From Fagopyrum homotropicum (taxonomy: Eukaryota > Streptophyta > Magnoliopsida > Caryophyllales > Polygonaceae), in contig BSWB01000008.1 in NCBI GenBank assembly GCA_033239125.1, positions 14,166,001 through 14,230,000 of the forward strand: DNA of 64,000 nt. The letters run 5' to 3'. Positions 10,118 to 21,567 of the stretch are shown piece after piece. The notes below the pieces were generated by a model. It did no database searches, was not told the origin of the DNA, and saw nothing but the letters and a program-made list of their open reading frames with translations. Both the position numbers and the translations under genes were made by a program. Position 1 is the stretch's first letter, and each line of letters begins with the position of its first letter.

Positions 10118-10939
10118 TGATACATCCTTGGACACGTCAAGGAAAGATTTCAGATCTAGATCAAGCTGAAGCGTCCACTACTCCTTAGTTGAAGTGTGGA
10201 TGTGTTTGAAGGTTTGAATATGGTTTGCGGAAGCTTAGAGATGGAGGCGGAAGTTGATGGGTTGAGTCAATCTAGATTGATCGATCAAGCCTTGAAGTGC
10301 GTCGGTTGAGTTGATACTTGAAGAATCCTCGGATGTGGATGAGTTTGGATCGAAGATCCAAAGAAGAACTTTGAGAGGATGAAAGAGGGATTAATGCTCA
10401 AGTAAGTAGGAGGAAAATACTTCTCAAGTACTTAATCAAATTGAACATGATATACAAATGAGTCAAGCAACCCCTTATATAGTGGATGTGACCATACAAA
10501 GAGTCGGAAAAGTAAATGACGGAAATAAAGTCGGAATTAAAGTTCCGAAAATGAAAAGCCTAAAAATGTGAAAGGTTTGGAGTTTAAGTTCGGAATTAAG
10601 TTTACGAATTAACCAAAATACGAATCTTAAATTCGGAAAATTAAGTTCCGGAAATAAAGTCCCGGAATTAATATTCCGAAAATAAGAAGACTTATTATTA
10701 CAAAAATGCTAAATAAGAAAAATGTGCCGAAACGGTGCCGGCTTGGCAAGCTTGATGCCATGGTGGCGTAGAGACACAATTTGCTACCAATGGGCCCTTG
10801 ACAAGCAACGGTGCGGGCAATGATGAAGCCGGTAGGTTGGGCGATGGCCTTAGAACGGGAACAGGTGAGCGGCCCATCGGAGCGAACCCGGAATGCCTCG
10901 TCTTTCTCATCGTGGGACATGGTGATCAAGGGCGCATCA
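10118..10939 (-). repeat. 5' LTR of the CRM-like element
   Basis: An 822-bp LTR aligned with 1512-2302. Its outer end is GGGCGCATCA on the plus strand, followed by target duplication CGCAG. The coding tail motif DGPLTCSRSK (one residue different from the other LTR) is also readable here, as expected if the polyprotein end lies within the LTR. Confidence 0.9.
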
Positions 10940-10944
10940 CGCAG

Positions 10945-13183
10945 GGACAACACGAAGTTAAGGCAAACACCTTTGTTGTCTGTATTCCCTCTCACGACGG
11001 TCATCTCCTTAGCCCGTCGACATTTATTCCTCCTCAATGTTGTCTTTTCTAAGCAATATTGTTCGTTCGGTAATATTCTAAACAATATATCTTTTTTATT
11101 GTTTAAATCTTCTAACGGAGTTAAACTTTTAATTAGTGTATGGGTATGAGATATAAGATAATAAAAGTTTAGGGTACCTAGGAATAAAAAGCTCGATTAA
11201 AAAAGCCTAAACTACAAGGGTACCAAACGGAATTCTCCAATCTAAAACAACTTTTGTCACAATAAAACCATGTTTTTAGATTTATGATAAGATACAAACA
11301 ACTTTGAAATTTGCTTACCTTTTTTGAAAAAGTACACATTAAATTCCTTGGTTTGACCACTTGATTATGATAATAATATCTAAATAAAGACAAGATAAAT
11401 GAAAAGTTTGATTAAAAATATATTGTTATTAGGCATAAACCCGCGATTAATATCATCATCGGCTATGAACATGAGAATTTTTGTTCATCGAATATGTGAG
11501 ATGAGGAGTAAAAGAGGAAGGATAAATGGGCGGTGAAATCAAGTAAGTGGAAGGATGAAGTTTAAAATGGTAAAATAACCGGGTTTGATTCCTTATTTTT
11601 GTAATAATTATTTATCCGTATAGTTTTTTTACTTATGTCACATGGTATAATACTTATTTTTTTTATATTTGATTAATGATTTGACATATGTCACCTATCA
11701 ACACTTCACATGCAATCTTTCAATAAAATTGTATGCATAAATGTTGTTCTGTTATGATCCTACCCCCTTCTACATTCTCACCAGTCACATTTCAAGTGAT
11801 ATCTACATGCCCATGAAAGGGCCTTACATCCCACTTTATTTATATATGACTTCATACACGTTTAATATTTCCATAAATTATAATTCTTATGTAATAATCA
11901 AATGACTAGCATCACAAAAAAGAGAATTTGAAATTTTTATTTATCGGCCCAAAAATACCTTGAACTGAAAGTAGATGTTCTAGCTCATCTTAAGGAAAAT
12001 GACCTTGAACAAACAAATTTGGAATATAATAATGTCAATCCACGTGATAAGGCAAAGACGATTGTATTCCTTCGTCACCACATCCACAAAAATCTCAAAA
12101 CCGAGTAAGTACTTGGAGGATCCTAATAAATTGTGAAAAAACTTGAATGAGCATGATGAACATCAAAATGAGGGCTCTTCTCCAACAAACTTTGTATAAG
12201 TGAAATACTTTAAGGTTCTAGGACTTCAAGTCCATCACTTAGTATAATATTGTTATACACATGATCACCTTCAAATTGAGATTATGTGGTCATAGCATCA
12301 CCCATCAATAGAGGAAGCATTCTTCTCTATGGGATGCAGGAACATCCCGTATCACTATGAATGCCTCAAATGTGTAGTTACAACAACAATACAAAGAGAA
12401 AGGCTTCAAAAAGTATTAAGATTTTTTGAAAGTATTGTTGGTTGTTAAGAAAAAAAAGAATGAGCTCTTAATGAAAAACCACAACCTCATACCCGCTAGA
12501 TCAATTACAGTTTTGGAATCCAATTCAATGAGTAATACATTTCAAGTTAGAAGTGTTGCGAAAGGTTTGAAGATTAAACAAATCATATATTTGATATTTT
12601 GACTAAGATCAAGTATAATATTTTTTTATATCAGATTAATATCTGGTATGTGGGTTGTTGACCTACTGGTATATGTGGGTCGTTAACCTACTAGTACACG
12701 TGGGTTGTCGACTTACCCCATATTATACCCGATCAAACAAAAAAGCAAAAGATGTATGATTTGTTTAATCTTCAATATTTTTATTTATTTAAGTTCTCAA
12801 AATGTCGATGTTACCTCTCATTAAAGTTGAGTTATTAAGATCGTTAGGTAACATCACCTACAAAATAAAAAGTACTACAATCACTCATGAACAATAATAT
12901 GAAAAATCAAGATATATAAGTAGGTCAACGACCCACATATGGATACGCCAACGATTAAAATATCAAATATTAATTCGATGTGAATAAATATTATACTTAA
13001 TCATAGCAAAAATGTAAAAAAAAATGTATAATTTGTTTAATTTTTAAACCTTCAGTTTATACAAGTTCTCAAAATGTCATTTTTACTTGATAATCGACGT
13101 GGATAATTTGGATAAATACATGAAAATATTAACGAATTAAAAAACATGTGCATAGCAAATTTCAGCGTAGAAAAAATCATGGG
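10945..13183. other. AT-rich intergenic DNA with a short tandem array
   Basis: No gene is recognisable. A threefold tandem of about 25 bp at 12644-12718 (units like GTATATGTGGGTCGTTAACC) has an inverted partial copy at about 12920-12944. Sequences around 12590-12800 and 12950-13080 share the words aaatatcaaatat and aagttctcaaaatgtc, so this is probably an old rearranged repeat. Confidence 0.4.
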
Positions 13184-13558
13184 AAATTCCGGATGATGCC
13201 CCTGTGGTTTGGGGTTTCTGGATTTTGCCCAGAGGTTTTTTTAGTTCGGATTGTGCCCTTGTGTTTTAGTATTTTTCGCAAAATGTTCAATTCCTTTAAA
13301 TTGTAGGGGGATGTCAACTTAAATTTTTTTTAAAAAAAAAAAAAGATCTATGTACAAAATGTTTAGCCTCTTTTATCATTTTCTTAAAAAAAAAAGTTTT
13401 TTTCATTAAAAATAATTATTTTAATTGACGTTCCTTTCCGATTTAAATTGAATTGGACATTTTCCGGAAAATACTAAAACATAAGGACACCATCTGAACT
13501 AAAAAAATTTCCTGACAAATTCGAAAAACCCTAAATCACAGAAATACCATCCGAAATT
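13184..13558. repeat. Foldback (long inverted repeat) element
   Basis: The left arm (13184 to about 13315) and right arm (about 13425-13558) are imperfect reverse complements, for example TAGTTCGGATTGTGCCC against the complement of GGACACCATCTGAACTA. The centre is short and A/T-rich. The arm sequence resembles the arm repeats of the larger foldback at 26630-27866, suggesting one family. It ends 340 bp before the next gene. Confidence 0.65.
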
Positions 13559-13898
13559 TATATTGTCTAGTATACATGCCTGAAATTTGTAGTTATAACA
13601 ATAATACAAAGAGAAAGGATTGTCTAGACTCTAACCTGGTGTGGATTCTAGTTGAAAGGATTGTCTAGATCTACTATTAAACGTGTACAAAAATGTGATT
13701 AAGTAAAATAAAAAATGAAAATGAGAGGGGTATATCCGATATTATGAACCATAGGTATGATTCCGTAAGTTGCGTAACATTGAAATACAAGAAAATTTCT
13801 ACAATTAACCAATTTCTCATTTCTTTCAATCACTTTTCATCTCTCCCTCCTCTTCTCCTCATTGTGTTTCCATCTCATTCTCCCTCTAGACCTCCGCC

Positions 13899-16662
13899 AT
13901 GTCCGCCGCTGATTTGCAGAGCTCGCGGCCGGTGGGGGCCACCGAACAAAGCTGGTGTCGTGCCATTCCCGGCGGCACCGGCATTACAGTTTTAGCCCTC
14001 CTCCTTTCCAAATCCCCAGACCTCCGAATCCTCCAAACTGCTCTCAACAATCTCCGTAATTCCCATCCTATCCTCCGATCCAAGCTTCGTCTCAACCCTT
14101 CCGCCCAATCCTTCACCTTCCTCGTTTCCAAATCTCCCTCCATCAACATCCAATCCTTCGACCTAAAATCGACGATCGAGATCCTCCGTGGCAAAGAATC
14201 TCTCCCTGCATTCCACAACATTCTTGAGCACGAGATCAACGTCAATCCATGGGAGAATGTGTCGGAAGATGGGACCGACGTGTTCCATGCCAAGGTATAC
14301 GAGATGGAGGGTGGGAAGTGGACCTTGGCGATGAAGCTCCACACGGCGGCCTGCGATCGTGCTGCGGCTGTCGTCTTGTTGAAGGACCTGCTGGGGCTCA
14401 TGAAGAAAGGAGGGGTAGAGATGGAAGTTGAGGGGAAGGGTGAGCTTAAACTTGGAATTGAAGATTATATTCCGAGTGGGAAGAAGAATAAACCGTTTTG
14501 GGCTCGTGGAGTGGACATGATTGGATACTCTTTCAATTCTTTACGGCTTGCCAATGTTGATTTTGTTGATCCTGAGTCGCCCCGTCGCTCGCAGCTTGTT
14601 AGGCTCCGGCTCCACTCCCAGGAAACTACCAGCCTTCTTGAGGTGAATCTTTGTATTTATAATGTTATGGTTTCTTTTATGTAATGTCAGCATGAATCTG
14701 CATGAATGGTGGTGCTCAAAGATTTAAAGAGATTCCCTGCTAGATCTTGCCTCAATGAAATGGATTGTCCTGCAATGATGATATATGCAGATTCTTCATC
14801 TTAGATTCTTTGAGACCGCAATGTGATGGCAGTTTGATTCTTGAATACAGGGATGCAAGAAAAGGGACATAAAGCTCTGTGGAGCACTTGCAGCTGCAGG
14901 CTTAATGGCTGCAAGGCTGTGTAATCATACTCCTGAAGGACAGTGGGAGAAATTTGGGGTTGTTACTCTTACTGATTGCCGACCTATTCTCGAGCCTCCT
15001 CTCACCATCCATGATATTGGTATGCATTTCTCAATTCAACTTGTTTCTGCCTCGACTATGTTAATAATTAGTATTATATTGTTTTATGCATGCAATCTTG
15101 CTACTATGCAATTCTTGCTACTATGCAATTCTTGCTACTATGCAATTCTTGCTTCTATTCTTGGCTTTACATCACCTTTGCTAAAAAGTTTCCTCACATC
15201 TTCGCGGTGTCATATTATGTAGGAAATATCAGTACAGCTAAATTCTAATGTCATCTCAACTACAGAGTAAAACATTTTTAGCTTTGCTCATAAAAAACAT
15301 AGAAATCAATATTAATGTATATAGGTTTTGATTTAGATGTGGACAACTCTTACTGTACAATATGTGGAAAAGTATTGAAAACAAATATTCAACTCATTAC
15401 ACTTTACACATATTTTCTCTTCCCAGCCACATTAAAAGTTGATGTTAGGATTTTGTACAAATACTTACAGATTTTAGTTTCCATTAACATGTATTTCGTC
15501 TTAAGTAGCACGAATTTTCATTTGTAACATGGTTGTTAGCTTCAAATGCACGACATAGCGTGCGCTTGATCTCTTTGATTCGATGATCGGCATACAATAT
15601 ATCAGTTTCTTAACTTTTGAGAAGATTTAGAAACTAGTTATAATTATTTTCAAATTCAAAGGCTCTTTCATAACTTTTTCCAGAGTTTGAAAACCTTAAT
15701 AGCAAAAATATTTAGGAACTTGAAAGTTATAGTGTCCTTGCATATAAGCCAAGAGGGAATGGATACAGTTAATAATTAGATAGAACCATAATATTAATTA
15801 TCTTAAAAAATTGGATAAATATTTTTTTCATTAAAAATATAAGATATAATAATCAGATATTATTGTAATATTATCTTCTTTCAATTCTTTTCATCGATAT
15901 TAATTGTTCTTCTTTGTGTTCAATAAACTATATTTCACATTTAACAAGACTAATCATAATATCAATGACGTGGTACATGACATATTAGTATATTACTCAA
16001 TATTATTTGGAGTTTTCTAAAATATAAAAGATAACGCAGAAAGTGTTCTTAAAACCAAATATCAAAAGATTATCTAAGCTAAGAAAATAGGGTAGCGAAA
16101 GCATGGAAAGTAAGCGTAGTTTGGTTGATAGGATTTGAGAGAGAGTTGAGAGTGGAGTTGTGGGAGTGGTAATTTTGTTTGTTGTTGACAATAGTGTATA
16201 TAATGTGTTGCAGGGTTCTACCATTCTGCCATCCTGAACACACATGACGTGAACGGGACGGAATCGCTATGGGAGCTTGCAAAGAGAACATACAACTCGT
16301 TCGACGAAGCGAAGAACTCAAACAAGCATTTTACTGACATGGCAGATCTGACCTCCCTGGTGTGTAAGGCGATTGACAACCCGGGGCTGACCCCATCGTC
16401 GTCTCAAAGGACCTCTTTCATCTCCATGTTTGAGGATGTGGTGGTGGACAAAAGCGATGAGGATTTCAAGGAGATGGGGGTGGAGGACTGCATGGGTTGC
16501 TCGTCGGTCCATGGGGTAGGGCCGACCCTGGCGTTATTCGACACCATAAGAGACGGTCAGCTAGAGTGCACGTGCGTCTTCCCTGCCCCTTTGCATTCTA
16601 GGGAGCAGATGCAGGAGGTGGTTGGTCATATGAAGAGGATTCTGGTCCAAAGTTGTGCTTAG
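13899..16662 (+). CDS. Condensation-type (CoA-dependent) acyltransferase-like protein
   Basis: Three exons: 13899-14642, 14851-15019 and 16214-16662, all with GT-AG junctions and consistent phases (0, then 1), give 453 residues. The fold family is that of BAHD acyltransferases and condensation domains, which move acyl groups from a thioester to an acceptor; the plant members of this branch are poorly characterised. Seen here are an N-terminal ATEQSW start, a LQTALNNLRNSHPILRSKLR helix typical of the family, and HTAACDR at residues 148-154 where the HHxxxDG active site is expected. The second, catalytic His is Thr and the Gly is Arg, so the usual chemistry may be lost. Near the C-terminus SSVHGVGPTLALFDTIRDG resembles the end of alcohol acetyltransferase-like proteins. 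No signal peptide is seen, so a cytosolic location is likely. Substrate unknown. Confidence 0.82.
15097..15147 (+). repeat. 17-bp minisatellite in intron 2
   Basis: Three perfect copies of CTTGCTACTATGCAATT inside the second intron of the acyltransferase-like gene. It is likely length-variable between individuals. Confidence 0.9.
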
Positions 16663-18480
16663 TCATAATGCTCTACTTCATTTTGCTGTAAAAAAAGCTC
16701 TAGTTGTAATATGACAGGGGAGGTTGTCAATTTGTTTTGAAGCATTGTGGATACTTGGATCTCTTGCTCACATTTTCTCCCCCTGGCAATGCCCGTTTGT
16801 TTCTTGTTCAAGAAATAACTACCAATGCACTACCGTGCAATCTATATGTACATATATAAATTTGTAATTCTCTTGTGAAACAGTACAGCTGATCACATAA
16901 TCCGTGCCTTACTGTTGTGATATGTAGGAGTTAATCAGAGGAATAGCGAGAGAAAAGGAAACGATTTTTAATTTTGCTGCACGAAACTTACAGTTAGGGT
17001 TTTCAATATGAAGAACCGTTAGGTGAATATAAAGGATAAAAGATACTCTAGAAGGGGATGAATAGAGTATGAGCGCAAAAACCTATCTCAAGGCTTTGAA
17101 ACTTATTTCAAAAGGTCTTGATGTCGATCTAAGCTCTTTGATTTCAAGGGCTTTGAAACTGATTTCAAGGGTCTTGACTTTGTTCACCTACAAAACAAAG
17201 TTAGTCACAGTAAAGTATATAAAGTGCGAAATGTAAAATATCAACGCGAGGATATGTTTACGAAGTTCGGCTCTAAATAGCTTACTATCCGTCTCAGGGT
17301 ATAGCCTTAGGATCTAACTATATATTATCAGCTTCAAAGAGTCTTAGATACAAACTAGAAGAAATCTCCTTCTTCTCTCACTGTAGCCAACGCTACGATC
17401 TAGCTCCAACTCTTCACCTTGTTATAATAGCCTAGTTACTTCGCAGAGTAACACACACTCTAGTATAACACTCTTTAGATATACCAATGGAACTCTCGAG
17501 TTTTATCTCTCTCTAGGGATAACGCTTTTATGTAAAAGTGAGAAAGAAAAACTTGTTTGATCGAATGAAGATGTTTTGGATTGCTTGAAGACTTTGGATG
17601 TTTCCGTGTAAGCTCGTGTATCTTGTTCTTCAATCCACATTTGCATTTATAGTCTTATATGGAGAGATCTTCTAGCCGTTGGGAAGATGACCGTTTAAAG
17701 ATGATTCTTCTTCTCCATGAAAGCAGCTTCTTGGTTGAGATGATGTAGACGTTGTAGATCTTATATCGTCTTCATCTCCTCAAAGCACGTTAATCTCTCT
17801 TGTCCATAATCTTCTCATACTTGTTGTGAAGATATTTGAATTCCGTTGAGAGAGGATCTTTTGCGCTTTTAGTTGAGGATCTTTGCGAGTTCCTTGAATC
17901 AAATCTTCTATGGTCGGTTGAGATCTTCTGTGAGCGTATCTTCTTGTTGAGCATATCTCTTTAGAATGATCTTCTTTGATACTTGGTAGCTGAAGTTTGA
18001 ATTCCTTTCAGCGTGCGTTGTTTTGATTGGAGTTTCAAGGTCTTGGCTTCTGATCCCTTGAAATGACTTTCGAGGTCTCCGTCTTGAATCTCTCTAAACT
18101 CTTCGTCTGTCGCTTGTATCCGATTTCAAAGCCTCCTAAGGTCCCTTGAAATGCGTTTTAAGACCTGCACACATTCTAAACAAACCACCAAACCAAACTA
18201 AGCAACTCGATATATAATCAATAAGTTGTTAGTCTATAAAACCACTTCATTTGTGTTTAAGTCTTTCATCATCGTCACCTATACAAATATATATTTAAGG
18301 TGGTGTTTTCACAATATACTTTCGTGTATATCTTAGAGCTCGTCTCACTCCTTGATCCATCGTATACTATTTATATTTAGTATAGAGGAGCTCGTGAAAT
18401 AGCTTCCATACTCAGCCTCTAACTTCAAAATCAAAAATGTTGATCATCCTATAACAGTATACCCGACTTGTTTATTACGA
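16663..18480. other. Intergenic, repeat-like, no gene recognised
   Basis: The first 200 bp hold the likely 3' UTR of the acyltransferase-like gene. From about 17040 to 18200 the sequence has internal repetition (ctttgaaactgatttcaagg and variants) and the phrase 'atgtttacgaagttcgg', similar to text I associate with copia-type element ends. No LTR pair, primer site or coding domain confirms this. Confidence 0.3.
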
Positions 18481-18490
18481 TTCATATAAG

Positions 18491-18578
18491 CGCCCATTGG
18501 GCCAGCCCATTGTCCATGCAAGTTTCAATCTTCTCTTCCACATCATTTCTTTGTATCTCCGCAAAGCATAAACCCTGG
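18491..18578 (+). promoter_or_regulatory. Site II cluster and telo-box-like element upstream of SmG
   Basis: GCCCA (18492-18496), TGGGCC (18498-18503) and GCCCA (18505-18509) form clustered site II elements (TGGGCY), and AAACCCT occurs at 18570-18576. In plants this pairing is common in promoters of growth-linked housekeeping genes such as those for ribosomal proteins. The start codon is about 130 bp downstream. Assignment is by motif and position only. Confidence 0.5.
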
Positions 18579-18640
18579 AACCTCTTCTCAGTCTTTACGC
18601 TGCATCCGCAACTCTCTACGACTATACCTAGTTCTTCACC

Positions 18641-19875
18641 ATGAGTAGGTCGGGTCAGCCTCCGGATCTCAAGAAGTAAGCACTTCTACTCCACTTCTTC
18701 CCTTGAAAAATTATTCCAAATTTGCTCTTCGTTTAACGCTCTGGATTTTTTTTTGTTGATGTTGCGAATCTACAGGTATATGGACAAGAACCTCCAAAGT
18801 AAGTTCTAATCTGCGTTATTTTATATTCCTCTTCCGGTTTAGCTTTTTGTAGACTCAATTAATAGTGAAGAAACATGGAATTTTCTGCTTTTGGTAACAT
18901 GATACGGAATAATGTGTTATTAGTTTCTCGTTGTAAAGTTGCAATTGTAAGCTCCCATTCATCATCTTCATTTTTTACCGCAAAAGCTTGATCCAGTTTA
19001 TTGGCAGATAGTCTTCTTCGTAGACGAAATTGTTGTGAGCATGGAGACTCAGTTGATGTGGCAGATGAAATAATTTGCTGAATGACTTAAATGCTATACA
19101 GATTACAGAGTAGTTACAGTGCACACCTATGTAGCACAATCGTTTTCTGTTTTCGTCTCTTAGAGAGACAACATATCCGTTTCTGTGCAACAGAGTGCCA
19201 CTGCTGCCTAACTATTGAGTTTTTTTGGTAAGAATTGTAACTAAAATCAGTAGATTCATGTAGTGGTCTTATATAGGCAAACATTTTATGTTTAGATTAG
19301 CAAGAAAAGGGCCATACTCCAGTATGTTTCACAGATTGCACATTACATTTTTATCTAAGTTCTAGTATTGCACATCACTTTGTCTTAACATTTGTTCTTG
19401 TCAGGCTGTTTCTTTCTTGGGTTGAAACAAGTCCTTGTTATTATTTGCTTGTAAAATATTTTGTCTACTTGGAATAGAATTCCTTGTATTTATAGAATGT
19501 GGTGGTATAAGCTGGCCGTTATGGCTGTGTTTAGTTGAAAAGTGGTGAATAAACTTTTTCAAATGGTTTACTTCTCTTAGTAATGTAATTGTTAGCTGAA
19601 TTTGAATTCTTGCAGTCAAGTTGAATGCAAACAGGATGGTGGTAGGTACACTTCGCGGCTTTGACCAATTTATGAACCTGGTGATTGATAACACTGTCGA
19701 AGTAAATGGCAATGAAAGAAATGAAATTGGCATGGTGGTGAGAATTTTCCTCATTGTGATTTTGATTGTTAATTTTGTTATGGGTAAGGATTTGTTATTG
19801 GTTTGGCCTTTGTAGGTAATAAGAGGAAACAGCGTGGTCACCGTTGAAGCGCTTGAGCCTGTAAACAGATCATAG
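18641..19875 (+). CDS. SmG: Small nuclear ribonucleoprotein G (SmG)
   Basis: Four exons: 18641-18675, 18776-18798, 19616-19737 and 19816-19875, with GT-AG junctions and matching phases, encode 79 residues, the normal size for plant SmG. The start MSRSGQPPDLKKYMDKNLQ is characteristic. The Sm1 motif follows (GTLRGFDQFMNLVIDN), then the Sm2 motif (VIRGNSVVTVEAL). SmG is one of seven Sm proteins that form a ring on the U-rich site of spliceosomal snRNAs (U1, U2, U4, U5) and is needed for pre-mRNA splicing in the nucleus. Exon 2 is only 23 bp. Site II elements upstream suggest growth-linked housekeeping expression. Confidence 0.97.
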
Positions 19876-20160
19876 TTATCCTTGTTTCTGTATGGATATG
19901 AATGCAGTTGTAGTCTTCTAGTGATGTAACAATGTAACTCTTGAAGATTATCTTCCTGACTGCTTGCCATCTAAACCTAGACCTCTTTCGCAACGTGATA
20001 ATGATACCTCTCTCTTTTTAGAGAAGAATGGTATACTAAACCCTTTTTTAGAGAAATTAAAGGGTAAAAAATGTTGGGTATTGACTTCAAAATATAAAGC
20101 AACAGGGGTCTATTTCATCCATTAGAAGCATAAGAGTCGTGATTATGCTTATTACAATAA
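19876..20160. other. 3' flank of SmG
   Basis: Probable 3' UTR followed by AT-rich sequence; nothing else seen. Confidence 0.4.
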
Positions 20161-20411
20161 GGGCCCGTTTGGTTTTAACTCCAGAATGGAAACGAATTTA
20201 GTCCATGCGTATAGTCAGTTTTATTCACGAAAGTTTTTGGAATCATTCCTTGTGATTTAAAGTAATTAGAGTAGAGTTTGATTACTTTTGATACCCTATA
20301 GGGTGAGGAATCAAATCGATTTTGTCTTAAACTATATGAATGATTTCATACAATTTAATGAATAATGATATGAATATAGACTAAATTTGTTTCCATTCCG
20401 TTTTCGGGCCT
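20161..20411. mobile_element. MITE with GGGCCCGTTTGG ends, copy 1
   Basis: About 251 bp beginning GGGCCCGTTTGGTTTTAACT and ending TTTCGGGCCT, flanked by TAA on both sides, which fits PIF/Harbinger (Tourist-like) MITEs. The interior (GGAATCATTCCTTGTG, TTTGATACCCTATAGGG) matches copy 2. Confidence 0.75.
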
Positions 20412-21274
20412 TAATAGTGCACAAACCCATTTTATCTAGTCTCTTTAGTTCATTTGCATCATGTCAGCATTGTAGTTTTGTCCCAAGTCTGAACCATTTA
20501 GCAGACAGGTGACTTAAAACAGAAGCATCTGAATAGTTTACTTACAAGCTAATAAAAGCACTTAAAGTGTGAGACATTCTATTCGAAAATGGTCACGTAC
20601 GCTTATAAGATCGTATATATATCTCATGTGCACTAAGTAAAAATATTGTTGTAAAAATAACATTGTTATGTTACGAATAACACTTTTTTACCGTCTTGAA
20701 ATATTTTGTAAAAATGTAAGCTAATAATTTTCAATTATCCTCACATGTTATTAGTTTATTTCAATTAGTTAGTTTTGGTTGATGAAATGGATTTTGAATT
20801 CGACAGTAGCCGTTGAAAAATGAAAGTGCAAAACAAAAAGCCACGCCAACAATTTGTTTCTTTAACTTTTGGAAGCACAAGCCCGGTTTGTAGGTGCACG
20901 TGCTTAAAAGAAGGCTAGTTTTGGGGCGACACCATTTCTTGCTTTATTGTCTTTCTTAAATTCTAATATTTTGTTTAAACATTGAAGCTACTGCACAAAA
21001 TTACAATAGATTACGATGATTTGTCTTTTTGAGTGTTAAAAATTCTGAATTTTAAAGTAAAGAAATAAATAAAGAAGTTTATCCTTGTCAAACTTAATTG
21101 CTCATCCGGAAGGATACTTTAGGTCGATCGATTTTTAGAACCTGATCCGTCTAACTCTTTTACCTTTTTCTCAAAAAAAAAACTGAATTGTTAGTTCAAA
21201 ATTTTGTTTGTAAATCCAACAAAAAAAGAAGATAAAATGACTAAATAGGCCTTTTATCACTATTACTATATTTA
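20412..21274. other. Intergenic between the two MITE copies
   Basis: AT-rich; no gene, RNA or repeat structure recognised. Confidence 0.4.
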
Positions 21275-21567
21275 GGGCCCATTTGGTTTTAACTCCGAAA
21301 TCAGAAACGGAATGGAAACGAATCTAATCCATATCTATACTCTTGTTCATGAAAGTTTATGGAATCATTCCTTGTGCTTTGAAGTAATTGGAGTTGAATT
21401 TGATTAATTTTGATACCCTATAGGGAAACAAAATGTGGGGAGGCAAGTGCATTTTTGCATGAAACCACAATAAATGATTCCATAAAATTTCATGAATAAG
21501 GATACACATATGGACTAAATTCGTTTCCATTTCATTTCCGTTTCCGGAGTTTGAACCAAACGGGCCC
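21275..21567. mobile_element. MITE with GGGCCC ends, copy 2
   Basis: About 293 bp from GGGCCCATTTGGTTTTAACT to AACCAAACGGGCCC, with better-preserved terminal inverted repeats than copy 1 and the same orientation and interior. The flanks read TTA and TAG, so the 3-bp duplication is imperfect. Confidence 0.8.

Larger units (their letters stand above)
1512..10939 (-). mobile_element. CRM-like Ty3 chromovirus LTR retrotransposon, decayed, with nested insertion
   Basis: A full-length but dead Ty3-type element read on the minus strand. Two divergent LTRs (1512-2302 and 10118-10939) bracket gag, protease, reverse transcriptase, RNase H and integrase in that order. The 5-bp target duplication CGCAG is at 1507-1511 and 10940-10944, and the termini are the inverted pair TGATGCG/CGCATCA. 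A primer site matching initiator tRNA-Met and a G-rich polypurine tract sit at the expected places. The reverse transcriptase and integrase text, including the integrase C-terminal pattern DLVWLHLKKEHFP, resembles the CRM (centromeric) chromovirus clade; this clade call is from memory of family motifs. Frameshifts and stops run through every domain, and a younger element interrupts gag. Confidence 0.9.

Noticed and set aside
9639..10135. Minus-strand ORFs of 141 and 66 codons rich in His, Phe and Ser
   Set aside because: They lie in the untranslated leader of the CRM-like element and reflect A/T and TTC-rich composition.
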